Shown one piece after another: positions 9,166 through 16,617 of a stretch of 64,000 nucleotides of DNA. Source of the DNA: CAZMGV01 sp964565925 (lineage in GTDB: Bacteria > JAGRBM01 > JAHCIT01); contig CAZMGV010000007.1 in the NCBI GenBank assembly GCA_964565925.1, positions 1 to 64,000 on the forward strand, in the 5' to 3' direction. Under the pieces are notes generated by a model. The model was given only the letters and a program-made list of their open reading frames with translations, was not told where the DNA came from and did not search any database. A program made the position numbers and the translations under genes. Numbering within the stretch: the stretch's first letter is position 1; the number at the start of each line of letters is the position of its first letter.

Positions 9166-9250
9166 TCTCCGAACTGAGGGCCGGGTTCAGTTGCTCCCGG
9201 CGGCGGGTTCTTCCATCGTACCGGGGTAATGACCGGGCGGAGGCCTTTTC

Positions 9251-10228
9251 ATGAAGAACATCGCAGTCCTGACCAGCGGCGGCGACGCACCGGGGATGAA
9301 CGCATGTATCCGGGCGGTTGTGCGGGCAGGGCTTCGCCGCAAGGCCGGCGTGTTCGGCGTGGAGCGGGGCTATCAGGGGCTGATCGACAGGGCGCTCAAG
9401 CCACTCGACAATTTCGACGTCCGCGGCATTGTGAATATGGGCGGTAGCATTCTGGCCTCCAGCCGTTCGGAGAAATTCCGCACGCCCGAGGGCCGGCGTG
9501 ATGCGGCCGCCTTCCTGAAGAGCAACGACATCGGCGGTCTGGTCGCCATCGGCGGCGACGGCACGTTTCAGGGGGCGCGGCTCCTTGAAGATGAAACCGG
9601 CATCAAGGTTGTCGGCTGCACCGGGACCATCGACAACGATCTGGCCGGTACGGACCAGACCATCGGTTTCGACACGGCAGTGAACACGGCCCTTGAGGCC
9701 ATCGACCGGATTCACGACACTGCCGCCGCCATGGGACGCCTCTTTTTTGTCGAGGTGATGGGGCGCAACGCCGGCGACATTGCGATTTATTCGGGTGTGG
9801 CGGGCGGCGCCGACGTGGTGCTGTACCCGGAAGACCGCACCGAGACGGTCGAGACGATCTGCGCCTATGTCACCGGTGAAATGAAGCACGGTCACCGGAC
9901 CATTCTGGTGGTGGTCGCCGAAGGCGACGAGCTGGGCGGCGCGGAATATCTGAAGAACGAAGTCTCGAAACGCACCGGCGTTCCGGCGTGGGCGACCATA
10001 CTCGGCCATATTCAGCGCGGCGGACGGCCTACCGCCCGTGACCGGATCATTGCGACGCTTTCCGGAGAGGCGGCCGTCGACGCCCTGATGAACGGCAGAT
10101 CCCGTTGCATGGTCGGGGTGCGGGGGCTGAATCCGGTTCTCGTCCCGTTCGACGAGGCACTGATCTCGACCCACCGGATCCCGGATCCCATGCTGAAACT
10201 GGTCCGCCGGACCGCACACGGCGGCTGA
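9251..10228 (+). CDS. pfkA: ATP-dependent 6-phosphofructokinase
   Basis: 325 aa. Phosphorylates fructose 6-phosphate to the 1,6-bisphosphate, the committed glycolytic step. It carries GGDGT at residues 101-105 and TGTIDND with the catalytic aspartate at D128. Glycines at 104 and 125 are the ATP-type signature; PPi-dependent enzymes usually have Asp and Lys there. MGRNAGDIA and the LGHIQRGGRPTARDR fructose-phosphate loop are present. Start ATG, preceded by GCGGAGG. Confidence 0.95.
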   Translation: MKNIAVLTSGGDAPGMNACIRAVVRAGLRRKAGVFGVERGYQGLIDRALKPLDNFDVRGIVNMGGSILASSRSEKFRTPEGRRDAAAFLKSNDIGGLVAIGGDGTFQGARLLEDETGIKVVGCTGTIDNDLAGTDQTIGFDTAVNTALEAIDRIHDTAAAMGRLFFVEVMGRNAGDIAIYSGVAGGADVVLYPEDRTETVETICAYVTGEMKHGHRTILVVVAEGDELGGAEYLKNEVSKRTGVPAWATILGHIQRGGRPTARDRIIATLSGEAAVDALMNGRSRCMVGVRGLNPVLVPFDEALISTHRIPDPMLKLVRRTAHGG

Positions 10229-10262
10229 CTGTTTTCTTGCAAACGGCCACCCCAAACCTAAG

Positions 10263-11474
10263 ATGCTCGGCATGGAGCCAGTTCTTGAAAGCGTCCAGGA
10301 CTACCGGCTGCCTCGCGTTCGCTTTGATCGCCATGAACTGGCGGGGGCCTTTGGCGACATCGGGACGGACCTCCCGTTACTGATAGCGCTTGTCGTGTCC
10401 TGCGGGCTGGATCCCGTTGGCGTTTGTGTGATGTTCGGCGGTCTCCAGATCATGACGGGGCTGCTTTACGGGATCCCGATGCCGGTACAACCGCTGAAGG
10501 CGATGGCAGCCATCATGCTCGGGCAAAAGCTTTCACCGGGAATACTCGCCGGGGGCGGTCTTGTCATCGGCATCGCGATGCTACTGCTGGCTGTCACGGG
10601 ACTTCTGGATCAACTCGTGCGCGTGATACCGAAAGAGGTCGTGCGGGGGATACAGCTTGGACTCGGCATCACTCTCGCGACACTCGCGCTGAAGGACTAT
10701 GTCTCGTCGGCGGGCGCAGCCGGATACATACTGGCGCTGCTATCGGTTGCCGCACTGCTGGTGCTGCGCCGCCAGCACCATGTTCCGGCGCCGCTCGTCG
10801 TCATCGGCTTGGGGCTCATGTACGCAGTCCTCGTCAAACTTGATTTCGGATCGCTGATTACCGGAATGGCGTTCCGGCTCCCTTCGTTCCGCGTGCCTTC
10901 ACAGGCGGAGCTAACGCAGGGAGCCTTGCTGCTCGCACTCCCCCAGATTCCGCTTTCGCTGGGCAATTCCGTTATCGCCACGAGCCAGACGGCGCATGAC
11001 CTGTTTCCCGCGCGGCCCGTTTCGGTCCGGAAAATCGGGACTACCTACGGCCTGATGAACCTGATCGCCCCCTGGTTCGGCGGTGTTCCTGCGTGTCATG
11101 GGTGCGGCGGTCTGGTTGGCTTTTACGGCTTCGGCGCGCGGACGGGCGGCGCTCCCATCCTGTACGGACTGATGTACCTGCTTGTTGGACTGTTTTTCGC
11201 ACCGGGTTTCACCGAGATCGTTCACGTATTTCCGATGCCCGTTCTCGGCGTCATCCTGCTGTTCGAAGCCGTAGCGCTGATGGCGCTTATTCGCGACATT
11301 ACCGCAGACCCGGTCCGGCTGTGGATCGCCCTTGTTGTGGCCGCGACCGTCATCGGGTTGCCGTACGGTTATGTTGTCGGTCTGTTCGCCGGGACGATTC
11401 TGGCCCGGGCTTCGAACCGGGGGTGGATAAAAACGCCGTTGGCAGGTTCGGGCGGGGCGAACGATAAAGTATGA
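10263..11474 (+). CDS. MOT1-family oxyanion (molybdate/sulfate) transporter
   Basis: 403-aa polytopic membrane protein of the MOT1 branch of SulP-like transporters. The two family blocks are visible: GAFGDIGTDLPLL near residues 30-42 and the second block ACHGCGGLVGFYGFGARTGG near 278-297. The preceding PMPVQPLKAMAA is also characteristic. About ten hydrophobic segments are seen and no STAS domain follows. The family is best known for molybdate. Its position directly upstream of a sulfate ABC transporter makes sulfate an equally possible substrate. A second ATG nine bases downstream (10272) is an alternative start. Confidence 0.82.
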   Translation: MLGMEPVLESVQDYRLPRVRFDRHELAGAFGDIGTDLPLLIALVVSCGLDPVGVCVMFGGLQIMTGLLYGIPMPVQPLKAMAAIMLGQKLSPGILAGGGLVIGIAMLLLAVTGLLDQLVRVIPKEVVRGIQLGLGITLATLALKDYVSSAGAAGYILALLSVAALLVLRRQHHVPAPLVVIGLGLMYAVLVKLDFGSLITGMAFRLPSFRVPSQAELTQGALLLALPQIPLSLGNSVIATSQTAHDLFPARPVSVRKIGTTYGLMNLIAPWFGGVPACHGCGGLVGFYGFGARTGGAPILYGLMYLLVGLFFAPGFTEIVHVFPMPVLGVILLFEAVALMALIRDITADPVRLWIALVVAATVIGLPYGYVVGLFAGTILARASNRGWIKTPLAGSGGANDKV

Positions 11475-11583
11475 CGATGGGAAAATTGTGTGATTTCTGG
11501 CTGAAAAACCACGATCCAAAAATGCCATTAATACTAATAATATCAGCATATTATGATGATATTCCTAAAATTATTGCCCGTCG
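11475..11583. other. AT-rich spacer between transporter gene and sulfate operon promoter
   Basis: Together with the leader that follows, this is a 382-bp gene-free gap. This part is strikingly AT-rich against GC-rich neighbours, has no credible ORF, and contains an IHF-like motif (11541-11553). I see no clear terminator for the upstream gene. Confidence 0.6.
11541..11553 (+). promoter_or_regulatory. IHF-like site upstream of sulfate operon
   Basis: TATCAGCATATTA fits the IHF consensus WATCAR-N4-TTR at every defined position and has the expected AT-rich 5' flank. It lies about 30 bp upstream of the -35 element at 11584. A similar motif recurs in four other long spacers of this window. Confidence 0.35.
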
Positions 11584-11612
11584 TTGACAAACCTAACTAT
11601 TATAAGTATCTT
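11584..11612 (+). promoter_or_regulatory. Sigma-70-type promoter of sulfate transport operon
   Basis: A perfect -35 TTGACA (11584-11589) is followed after 17 bp by TATCTT (11607-11612; 4 of 6 to TATAAT). Predicted transcription start near 11619, which begins the structured leader about 15 nt before its first helix. Confidence 0.55.
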
Positions 11613-11618
11613 TATTTT

Positions 11619-11856
11619 TGTGATGTATCGGAACTCCCCAACTTGTTGCTGTCTGACCGGCGGAACGGAGCGCCCTGAGGCGACCTGTTCCGTCAACTGC
11701 ACCGGCAGGACTGGGGAGCGACGAAACGTCATGTGAAACTTCCCCTACCAAAGTCCAAGGGAGACGCCGGTGCACCGAAGAACCTGAAAAAGGTTCCGAG
11801 GGCCCGGCGAAACTCCTTTTTGTGAGCCTCCACAGAGAATCCGAAAGTAAATCGAC
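11619..11856 (+). ncRNA. Structured 5' leader, candidate riboswitch or attenuator
   Basis: About 240 nt between the predicted start site and the sulfate-binding-protein ATG, with no ORF. Helices visible by complementarity: 11661-11666/11687-11692 closing CGCC-CTGA-GGCG (11671-11682); a nested set 11698-11706/11766-11774 (9 bp, perfect), 11708-11712/11752-11756, 11713-11717/11741-11745 and 11720-11723/11727-11730; and 11780-11785/11791-11796. CTCCCCA at 11634-11640 is also perfectly complementary to TGGGGAG at 11712-11718. It would therefore compete with the inner helix or form a crossing pair. I do not recognise a known riboswitch core (SAM, TPP, cobalamin, glycine, Moco or c-di-GMP type). 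Confidence 0.55.
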
Positions 11857-12855
11857 ATGAAATCACAGAAACTCGCAATATTCGCAGCGGCAGCAGTCCT
11901 GGCCCTGACCGGAATCGCAAGAGCCGAAGAACTGCTCAATGTCTCCTACGATCCGACCCGTGAACTTTATCAGGAGTTCAACACGGCATTTACCAGATAC
12001 TGGAAGACGCAGGGTGGAGCGGATGTATCGATCAAGCAGTCGCATGGCGGTTCGGGCAAGCAGGCCCGGTCGGTGATCGACGGGCTCCAGGCCGATGTGG
12101 TGACGTTGGCGTTGGCCTATGACATCGACGAAATCGCCGAAAAGGGGAGGCAGCTGCCGAAGGAGTGGCAGAAGCGGCTACCCAATAACAGCTCGCCCTA
12201 CACATCGATCATCGTATTCCTGGTCCGCAAGGGAAACCCCAGGAAGATCAGGGACTGGAACGATGTCGTACGGCCCGGCGTGTCGGTCATCACGCCGAAT
12301 CCGAAAACCTCCGGCGGCGCCCGCTGGAACTATCTGGCTGCGTGGGCCTACGCGCTTCGCCAGCCGGGCGGCTCGCCGGACAAGGCTCGCGATTTTCTTC
12401 GGGCCCTGTTCAAAAACGTACCCGTACTCGATTCCGGGGCCAGAGGCGCCACGACCACCTTTGTGCAGCGCGGTATCGGCGACGTGCTGCTCACCTGGGA
12501 AAACGAAGCGTTCCTCGCCAGAAAGGAGTTCGGCGCCGACAAGTTCGAAATCGTGGTGCCGTCGCTCAGCATCCTGGCGGAGCCGCCGGTGGCACTGGTC
12601 GACAAAGTCGCCGACAAGCATGGAACGCGAAAAGTGGCGGAAGCGTATCTTCAGTACCTCTATTCGGAGGAAGGCCAGGAGATTGCGGCGAGAAATTTCT
12701 ACCGGCCCCGGAGCGAGAAAGTAGCCACAAAATATGCTGCAACGTTTCCGAAGATCGAGCTGGTCACCGTGGACGATGTTTTCGGCGGCTGGCAGAAAGC
12801 GCAGAAGACGCATTTCGCCGACGGAGGACTGTTCGACCAGGTGTACGAACAGTAA
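11857..12855 (+). CDS. sbp: Sulfate ABC transporter periplasmic binding protein
   Basis: 332 aa with a cleavable signal peptide ending at GIARA (residues 19-23). It matches the Sbp/CysP family: the mature N-terminus LLNVSYDPTRELYQEFN, the QSHGGSGKQARSVIDGL sulfate-pocket segment, ADVVTLALAYDID, and NPKTSGGARWNYLAAWAYA. It captures sulfate (or thiosulfate) for the CysTWA transporter encoded directly downstream. Sbp and CysP cannot be separated by sequence here. Expression is probably controlled by the promoter and structured leader upstream; a hairpin after the gene may limit read-through into the permease genes. Confidence 0.93.
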   Translation: MKSQKLAIFAAAAVLALTGIARAEELLNVSYDPTRELYQEFNTAFTRYWKTQGGADVSIKQSHGGSGKQARSVIDGLQADVVTLALAYDIDEIAEKGRQLPKEWQKRLPNNSSPYTSIIVFLVRKGNPRKIRDWNDVVRPGVSVITPNPKTSGGARWNYLAAWAYALRQPGGSPDKARDFLRALFKNVPVLDSGARGATTTFVQRGIGDVLLTWENEAFLARKEFGADKFEIVVPSLSILAEPPVALVDKVADKHGTRKVAEAYLQYLYSEEGQEIAARNFYRPRSEKVATKYAATFPKIELVTVDDVFGGWQKAQKTHFADGGLFDQVYEQ

Positions 12856-12873
12856 CCGGCTTTTGACAAAACA

Positions 12874-12907
12874 CCCCGCCGGAGCCATGGGTTTGGCCCC
12901 GGCGGGG
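12874..12907 (+). terminator. Intercistronic hairpin after sulfate-binding protein gene
   Basis: A perfect 9-bp stem CCCCGCCGG/CCGGCGGGG (12874-12882/12899-12907) with a 16-nt loop, followed by GCTTTTG. It lies inside the sulfate operon, so it most likely acts as a partial terminator or mRNA stabiliser that keeps binding protein in excess over permease. Confidence 0.6.
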
Positions 12908-12930
12908 GCTTTTGCCGGCAAGGAACAGAG

Positions 12931-13770
12931 ATGAACTGGGCGTCTGGAAGATGGAAGGAACGAAGCGTGATTCCGGGGTTCGGAATGACGCTCGGCTTTA
13001 CTGTCTTTTACCTCAGCCTGATCGTGCTGATTCCGCTGTCTACGGTGTTCCTGAAATCGGCGACGCTCGACTGGGAAGCGTTCTGGAAAGTGGTTTCCAG
13101 CCGCCGCGTCGTGGCGTCCTATGAGCTGACCATTGGTGCGTCCCTGATCTCGGCATCTATTAACGCCGTTTTCGGAGTGCTCGTCGCCTGGGTGCTCGTG
13201 CGGTACCGGTTCCCGGGACAACGAATCGTCGACGCGCTGGTGGATCTTCCGTTCGCCCTTCCGACCGCCGTGGCGGGTATTGCGCTGACAGCGGTCTATG
13301 CGCCGAACGGTTCGCTGGGGCGGTATCTTGAGCCGCTCGGTATCAAGGTCGCGTTTGCGCCGCTGGGTATAGTGGTGGCGCTGACATTTATTGGTCTGCC
13401 CTTTGTCGTGCGGACCGTCCAGCCGGTCTTGCAGGATCTCGATCCGGAGCTGGAAGAGGCTGCCGTGAGTCTCGGCGCGTCCCGCTGGCAGACTTTCTGG
13501 AAGGTGATCTTGCCGGCGCTCTGGCCGTCGGTGCTGACCGGATTTGCGCTCGGATTCGCCCGGTCGATCGGCGAGTACGGATCGGTGGTCTTTATCTCGG
13601 GCAACATGCCGATGAAAACCGAGATAACCTCGCTTCTCATCATCACCAAGCTCGAACAGTTCGACTACGCCGGTGCGACGGCGATCGCACTCGTGATGCT
13701 TGTGTTTTCGTTCATCATGCTGTTTGTCATCAACCTGCTCCAGTGGTGGACGGCCAACCGTCATGTTTGA
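12931..13770 (+). CDS. cysT: Sulfate ABC transporter permease CysT
   Basis: 279-aa inner-membrane permease (also called CysU) with about six transmembrane helices. The cytoplasmic EAA loop LEEAAVSLGASRWQTFWKVILPAL (~170-193), which contacts CysA, is intact. DLPFALPTAVAGIAL and GSVVFISGNMP are typical of sulfate permeases. Start ATG 12931, preceded by AAGGAACAGAG. It is second in the operon and 17 bp upstream of cysW. Confidence 0.93.
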   Translation: MNWASGRWKERSVIPGFGMTLGFTVFYLSLIVLIPLSTVFLKSATLDWEAFWKVVSSRRVVASYELTIGASLISASINAVFGVLVAWVLVRYRFPGQRIVDALVDLPFALPTAVAGIALTAVYAPNGSLGRYLEPLGIKVAFAPLGIVVALTFIGLPFVVRTVQPVLQDLDPELEEAAVSLGASRWQTFWKVILPALWPSVLTGFALGFARSIGEYGSVVFISGNMPMKTEITSLLIITKLEQFDYAGATAIALVMLVFSFIMLFVINLLQWWTANRHV

Positions 13771-13787
13771 GGCGACCGGGAACTGAT

Positions 13788-14696
13788 ATGGCTGGTGGCG
13801 TTACGCTGAATCCGGGCGCGCACGGCGGCGGAAAATCCCGCCGGGCCGTCTCCGAACCGTTGTGGGTCCAGGTCCTGCTGATCGCCGGAGCCCTCGGCTT
13901 CATCGTGCTGTTTCTGGTCGTTCCGCTCGCGTCGGTGTTCTACGAGGCACTCTCCAAGGGAATAGGGACGTATCTGGAGGCGCTTTACGATCCGGACGCA
14001 CGGGCGGCGATCCGGCTGACGTTGATTGCCGCCGGGGTGGCGGTCCCGCTGAATCTGGTATTCGGCGTCGCCTGTGCCTGGCTGATCACGAAGTTCGAGT
14101 TCCGCGGAAAAAACTTCCTGCTGACGCTGATCGATCTTCCCTTCGCCGTGTCGCCTGTGATCGCCGGCATGATCTACGTGCTCATGTTCGGCGCACAGGG
14201 CTGGTTCGGCGACTGGCTGCAGGAGCACAATATCAATATCGTGTTTGCCGTGCCGGGCATTATTCTTGCCACGATATTCGTGACCTTTCCGTTTATAGCG
14301 CGGGAACTGATACCGCTCATGCAGGAGCAGGGAACCGAAGAAGAGGAGGCCGCACTGGTGCTGGGCGCCAGCGGCTGGCAGACCTTCTGGCATGTGACCC
14401 TTCCGAACATAAAATGGGGTCTCCTTTACGGTCTCATTCTCTGTAACGCCCGGGCTATGGGAGAATTCGGCGCCGTGAGCGTCGTGTCCGGTCACATCCG
14501 GGGCGAGACGAACACGATCCCCCTGCACGTCGAGATTCTTTACAACGAATACAATTTCGCGGCGGCATTTGCCGTGGCCTCGGTTCTGGCGATGCTGGCG
14601 ATCGTGACGCTGGTTGCAAAGAGCGTTGTCGAGTGGCGGTATCACCGTCAGATGGAAGAGCACCGGCGCGCCGCCGAGGCGGAAGGTGGAGTATGA
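13788..14696 (+). CDS. cysW: Sulfate ABC transporter permease CysW
   Basis: 302-aa partner permease. The ATG at 13788 is preferred; an in-frame GTG at 13743 would overlap cysT. An EAA loop (EEEAALVLGASGWQTFWHVTLPNI) and family segments DLPFAVSPVIAGMIYVL and GAVSVVSGHIRGETNTIPLHVE identify it as CysW rather than CysT. Its stop overlaps the cysA start by ATGA, indicating translational coupling of permease and ATPase. Confidence 0.93.
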   Translation: MAGGVTLNPGAHGGGKSRRAVSEPLWVQVLLIAGALGFIVLFLVVPLASVFYEALSKGIGTYLEALYDPDARAAIRLTLIAAGVAVPLNLVFGVACAWLITKFEFRGKNFLLTLIDLPFAVSPVIAGMIYVLMFGAQGWFGDWLQEHNINIVFAVPGIILATIFVTFPFIARELIPLMQEQGTEEEEAALVLGASGWQTFWHVTLPNIKWGLLYGLILCNARAMGEFGAVSVVSGHIRGETNTIPLHVEILYNEYNFAAAFAVASVLAMLAIVTLVAKSVVEWRYHRQMEEHRRAAEAEGGV

Positions 14697-15760
14697 GTAT
14701 CGAGATCCGCAACGTGACCAAACGTTTCGGCTCGTTCACGGCCCTGAACGACGTATCCCTGGACGTGCCGACCGGCGAACTCGTGGCCCTGCTGGGCCCC
14801 TCCGGGTCGGGCAAGACGACGCTGCTCCGTATCATCGCCGGCCTCGAGGCGACCGATGCGGGCTCTATCCTGTTCCAGGGCGAAGACGCCACCCAGCGCA
14901 CGGTCCGGGACCGTCAGGTCGGGTTCGTGTTCCAGCATTACGCGCTCTTCAAGCACATGACGGTATTCGAGAATATCGCTTTCGGCCTGCGGGTGCGTCC
15001 GGCTAGTACCCGTCCGTCAGACGCTGAAATCCGCGAGAAAGTGCATGCGCTGCTCAAGCTTATTCAGCTCGGCTGGATCGCCGACCGCTATCCGTCGCAG
15101 CTGTCGGGCGGCCAGCGGCAGCGGGTGGCGCTGGCCCGGGCGCTCGCGGTGGAACCCAAGGTACTGCTGCTCGACGAACCGTTCGGCGCGCTCGACGCCA
15201 AGGTGCGCAAGGAGCTGCGCCGGTGGCTCAGACGTCTGCACGACGATGTCCACGTAACGAGTGTGTTCGTCACCCATGATCAGGAAGAAGCGCTGGAAGT
15301 CGCCGACCGGGTGGTCGTGATGAATCAGGGCAAGGTCGAACAGATCGGTGCGCCCGATGAGGTGTACGCCCGCCCGGCCACGCCGTTCGTCTACAGTTTT
15401 CTTGGAAATGTGAACCTGTTTCACGGGCGTCTTGAAGCGGGATATACGCGGATCGGCAACCTGTCGGTCGAGACTCCCGGCCAGCAGGGAGTTCCCGGCA
15501 CGGCGGCCGTATACGTGCGTCCCCATGATGTCGAGTTGAGCCTTACGGCGGGAGTGAACGGCGCCATCGAGGCCGAGGTGAAATTCGTCCGGGCAGTGGG
15601 CCCCGTGGTCAGGTTCGAGCTTGAACGCAAGGACGGCGGCGGCCTGATCGAGGCAGAGCTGTCGCATGACCGGTTCCAGCAGGTCAAAGCGCGGGCGGGC
15701 GACATTGTCTATGTCAGCGTCAAAAATCCGAGAGTGTTCGCTGAAGATTTCACCATCTGA
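14693..15760 (+). CDS. cysA: Sulfate ABC transporter ATPase CysA
   Basis: 355-aa ABC ATPase driving sulfate import. Walker A GPSGSGKTT (35-43), signature LSGGQRQR, Walker B VLLLDEP with the D-loop GALDAKVR, and the switch histidine in VFVTHDQEEAL are intact. A C-terminal TOBE-like domain follows (from about residue 240). The start is the ATG overlapping the cysW stop; an upstream in-frame start at 14633 lies inside cysW and is less likely. Last gene of the operon, followed by a terminator hairpin. Confidence 0.95.
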   Translation: MSIEIRNVTKRFGSFTALNDVSLDVPTGELVALLGPSGSGKTTLLRIIAGLEATDAGSILFQGEDATQRTVRDRQVGFVFQHYALFKHMTVFENIAFGLRVRPASTRPSDAEIREKVHALLKLIQLGWIADRYPSQLSGGQRQRVALARALAVEPKVLLLDEPFGALDAKVRKELRRWLRRLHDDVHVTSVFVTHDQEEALEVADRVVVMNQGKVEQIGAPDEVYARPATPFVYSFLGNVNLFHGRLEAGYTRIGNLSVETPGQQGVPGTAAVYVRPHDVELSLTAGVNGAIEAEVKFVRAVGPVVRFELERKDGGGLIEAELSHDRFQQVKARAGDIVYVSVKNPRVFAEDFTI

Positions 15761-15785
15761 CCGGAATCGCAGGGACCCAACGAAA

Positions 15786-15807
15786 AGGGCGGCTCACTGG
15801 CCGCCCT
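15786..15807. terminator. Bidirectional terminator between cysA and mlaC
   Basis: Perfect 8-bp stem AGGGCGGC/GCCGCCCT with a 6-nt loop. On the minus strand it is followed by TTTTCG, fitting a factor-independent terminator for mlaC; on the plus strand it ends the sulfate operon, with no T-run. Confidence 0.6.
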
Positions 15808-15835
15808 ATCGATTCTGATAGCTGTTACCGGAGGG

Positions 15836-16447
15836 TCAGAGCGCCGCTACCTGCTGGCGGGTTTTCGCCAGACGCTGGTTCATCTTGTTCATCAGCGCGT
15901 CGAACGATTCGGTCTTGATGATCTTGCCGAACTGCTGGCGGTAGCTCGTGAGCAGGGACACCTCGTCGATCACCATGTCGTAGACGACCCAGCCGCGTTC
16001 CTTGGTGCTGGTCATCTGGAATTCAACCTTGACCGGCTGGCTGTCGCTCTTGGCCGTGACGGCCGAGGCGAGCGTGGCCTGCTTGCCGGTGACCACTTCC
16101 TTGACGACTTCGGCCGAGAAATTGTCGACCGGTTTCACCTTGGCGAGTACCGAGTGCTCGATCAGTTCCTTGAGGACGGAGGTGAATTCGGTTTTCTGCT
16201 TCGCGTTGAGACCTTCCCAGTGATTGCCGAGCGAACGTCTGGCCAGTTCCTGGTAGTCGAAGCTCTCGCGCATCTGATTAACCAGCTTTTCGCGGCGGCC
16301 TTTTTCATCCAGTTTGTGATCCTGCAGAATCGAAGAGATGATCCGTTCACGCTCCTTGAAAACGGCCGACGGACTTTCAATGGCGAAAGCACTCCCGGCC
16401 TGCAGAACGAGTACGGTGCAGAGAACAACGAGCGAGCGAATTTTCAC
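15836..16447 (-). CDS. MlaC/Ttg2D-like periplasmic phospholipid-binding protein
   Basis: About 203 aa. The GTG at 16447 gives a compact signal peptide (KIRSLVVLCTVLVLQAGSAFA) and is preceded by GTGGGAA; an in-frame GTG at 16465 has no visible ribosome site. It matches the MlaC/Tgt2 family that ferries phospholipids between outer and inner membrane: FDYQELARRSLGNHW, then VVYDMVIDEVSLLTSYRQQF, the best-conserved family block. No mlaDEF/mlaA genes flank it, so its partners lie elsewhere. A sigma-54-like promoter lies upstream. Confidence 0.87.
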   Translation of the reverse strand: MKIRSLVVLCTVLVLQAGSAFAIESPSAVFKERERIISSILQDHKLDEKGRREKLVNQMRESFDYQELARRSLGNHWEGLNAKQKTEFTSVLKELIEHSVLAKVKPVDNFSAEVVKEVVTGKQATLASAVTAKSDSQPVKVEFQMTSTKERGWVVYDMVIDEVSLLTSYRQQFGKIIKTESFDALMNKMNQRLAKTRQQVAAL

Positions 16448-16546
16448 AGTATTTCCCACTACCACTTTTGAGCCATCATCCCGGACAGCGATTTCACTCT
16501 GTCCTCATTACCCGGATCCCTGCGTAAGGGAGTTCGCAGTTATACC

Positions 16547-16562
16547 AGCAAAACTGGTGCCA
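16547..16562 (-). promoter_or_regulatory. Candidate sigma-54 promoter for mlaC
   Basis: Minus-strand TGGCACCAGTTTTGCT matches TGGCACG-N4-TTGCW at all but one defined position. GG and GC are separated by exactly 10 nt. Predicted start near 16536, giving a leader of roughly 90 nt. An AT-rich, IHF-like motif (16599-16611) lies about 40 bp upstream, where IHF often bends sigma-54 promoters. Confidence 0.5.
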
Positions 16563-16598
16563 TTCCAGTTCAATGTGAATCGTATAAATATTCAATAA

Positions 16599-16611
16599 TT
16601 ACAGATAGTTA
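16599..16611 (+). promoter_or_regulatory. Degenerate IHF-like motif between hflX and mlaC
   Basis: TTACAGATAGTTA differs at two positions from WATCAR-N4-TTR. The surrounding 19 bp (16594-16612) match the motif at 49757-49775 in 17 of 19 positions. Confidence 0.25.
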
Positions 16612-16617
16612 AAGAGA

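Noticed and set aside
12178..13764. 528-codon antisense ORF spanning the sulfate-binding protein and cysT genes
   Set aside because: It would run antisense through two conserved genes and a terminator hairpin; its translation is Arg/His-rich with no recognisable fold.
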